Origin: Strigamia acuminata
Taxonomy: Eukaryota > Arthropoda > Chilopoda > Geophilomorpha > Linotaeniidae
NCBI GenBank assembly: GCA_949358305.1
Contig: OX442314.1
Coordinates: 60,769,369-60,833,368 of the forward strand
Length of the DNA stretch: 64,000 nucleotides
Direction of reading: 5' to 3'
The notes below the pieces were generated by a model. It saw nothing but the letters and a program-made list of their open reading frames with translations, was not told the DNA's origin and made no database searches. A program made the position numbers and the translations under genes. Each line of letters starts with the position of its first letter. Within the stretch, counting starts at the first letter, position 1. Positions 63,717-64,000 of this stretch are shown in pieces.

Positions 63717-64000
63717 AAACTTTGTTGAAACTTTGAAACTTTGTTGAAACTTTGTTGATCAACTTTGTATCTAGTCTGATGCAGCTTGATAAAAGTTGAT
63801 CAACTTTGTATCTAGTCTGATGCAGCTTGATAAAAGTTGATCAACTTTGTATCTAGTCTGATGCAGCTTGATAAAAGTTGATCAACTTTTTATGTAGTCT
63901 GATGCAGCTTGATAAAAGTTGATCAACTTTTTATGTAGTCTGATGCAGCTTGATAAAAGTTGATCAACTTTGTATCTAGTCTGATGCAGCTTGATAAAAG
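63717..64000 (-). repeat. 41-bp palindromic satellite, array A18, running off the window
   Basis: After slipped GAAACTTTGTT repeats (63717-63745), regular reverse-orientation monomers reach the window end. This links both ends of the retroelement cluster to the same satellite. Confidence 0.9.

Overview
This window looks like a heterochromatic or otherwise repeat-saturated block of an animal (probably invertebrate) genome. I saw no cellular host gene, no operon structure and no bacterial signals. Everything that can be assigned is a mobile element or a satellite: LTR retrotransposons with TG...CA ends and 4-5 bp target-site duplications (TSDs), Ty3/gypsy-type fused Gag-Pol, a Ty1/copia remnant, DNA transposons with CACTG termini, and short-period satellites. 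The species cannot be named from the sequence.

Region 1 (1-7390): a shared-LTR arrangement. An unassigned 3' reading frame (511-2409), split by a 280-bp solo LTR and an in-frame TGA, leads into a polypurine tract. A 1.37-kb LTR (2539-3912), a tRNA-Pro-like primer site (3915-3932) and a gag reading frame (4035-7390) follow. The gag frame is broken by a CACTG-ended DNA transposon and one frameshift. The striking property is that LTR and coding parts alike are packed with short perfect inverted repeats. Three LTR stem-loops share the same 22-nt loop (two identical, one related) on entirely different but complementary stems. This is my main candidate for something undescribed.

Region 2 (about 7385-37247): about 30 kb of satellite. 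The base is a 41-bp monomer with an 18-bp perfect palindromic core. Embedded in it are seven copies of a roughly 1.45-kb composite module (10-bp, 20-bp and 21-bp tandem arrays plus a unique tail), nine copies of an 84-bp block, and five patches of a 10-bp satellite. Sub-blocks are duplicated in direct and inverted orientation, including a >6-kb-arm inverted repeat (6159-12547 / 17774-24451) that carries a second copy of the gag fragment. The 41-bp monomer shares 16 nt with the end of the gag frame, so the satellite may have arisen from it.

Region 3 (37248-50296): two nearly full-length Ty3/gypsy elements of one family, each with a single Gag-Pol frame of about 1,655 codons. The first has identical 206-bp LTRs and a CTTTG TSD inside the 41-bp satellite, so it is a very recent insertion. 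The second has unequal LTRs and non-matching flanks. Between them lies a minus-strand Ty1/copia remnant.

Region 4 (50297-55936): a 10-bp satellite (units such as AAAAGCCAAC, ATTTGCCAAC, AAAATCCGAC), interrupted by an 0.85-kb fragment of the second gypsy element.

Region 5 (55937-63716): a decayed minus-strand copy of the same gypsy family, carrying four nested insertions that each have a readable TSD: a different gypsy element (deleted inside, integrase frame intact), two solo LTRs and a second CACTG transposon. The window ends back in the 41-bp satellite.
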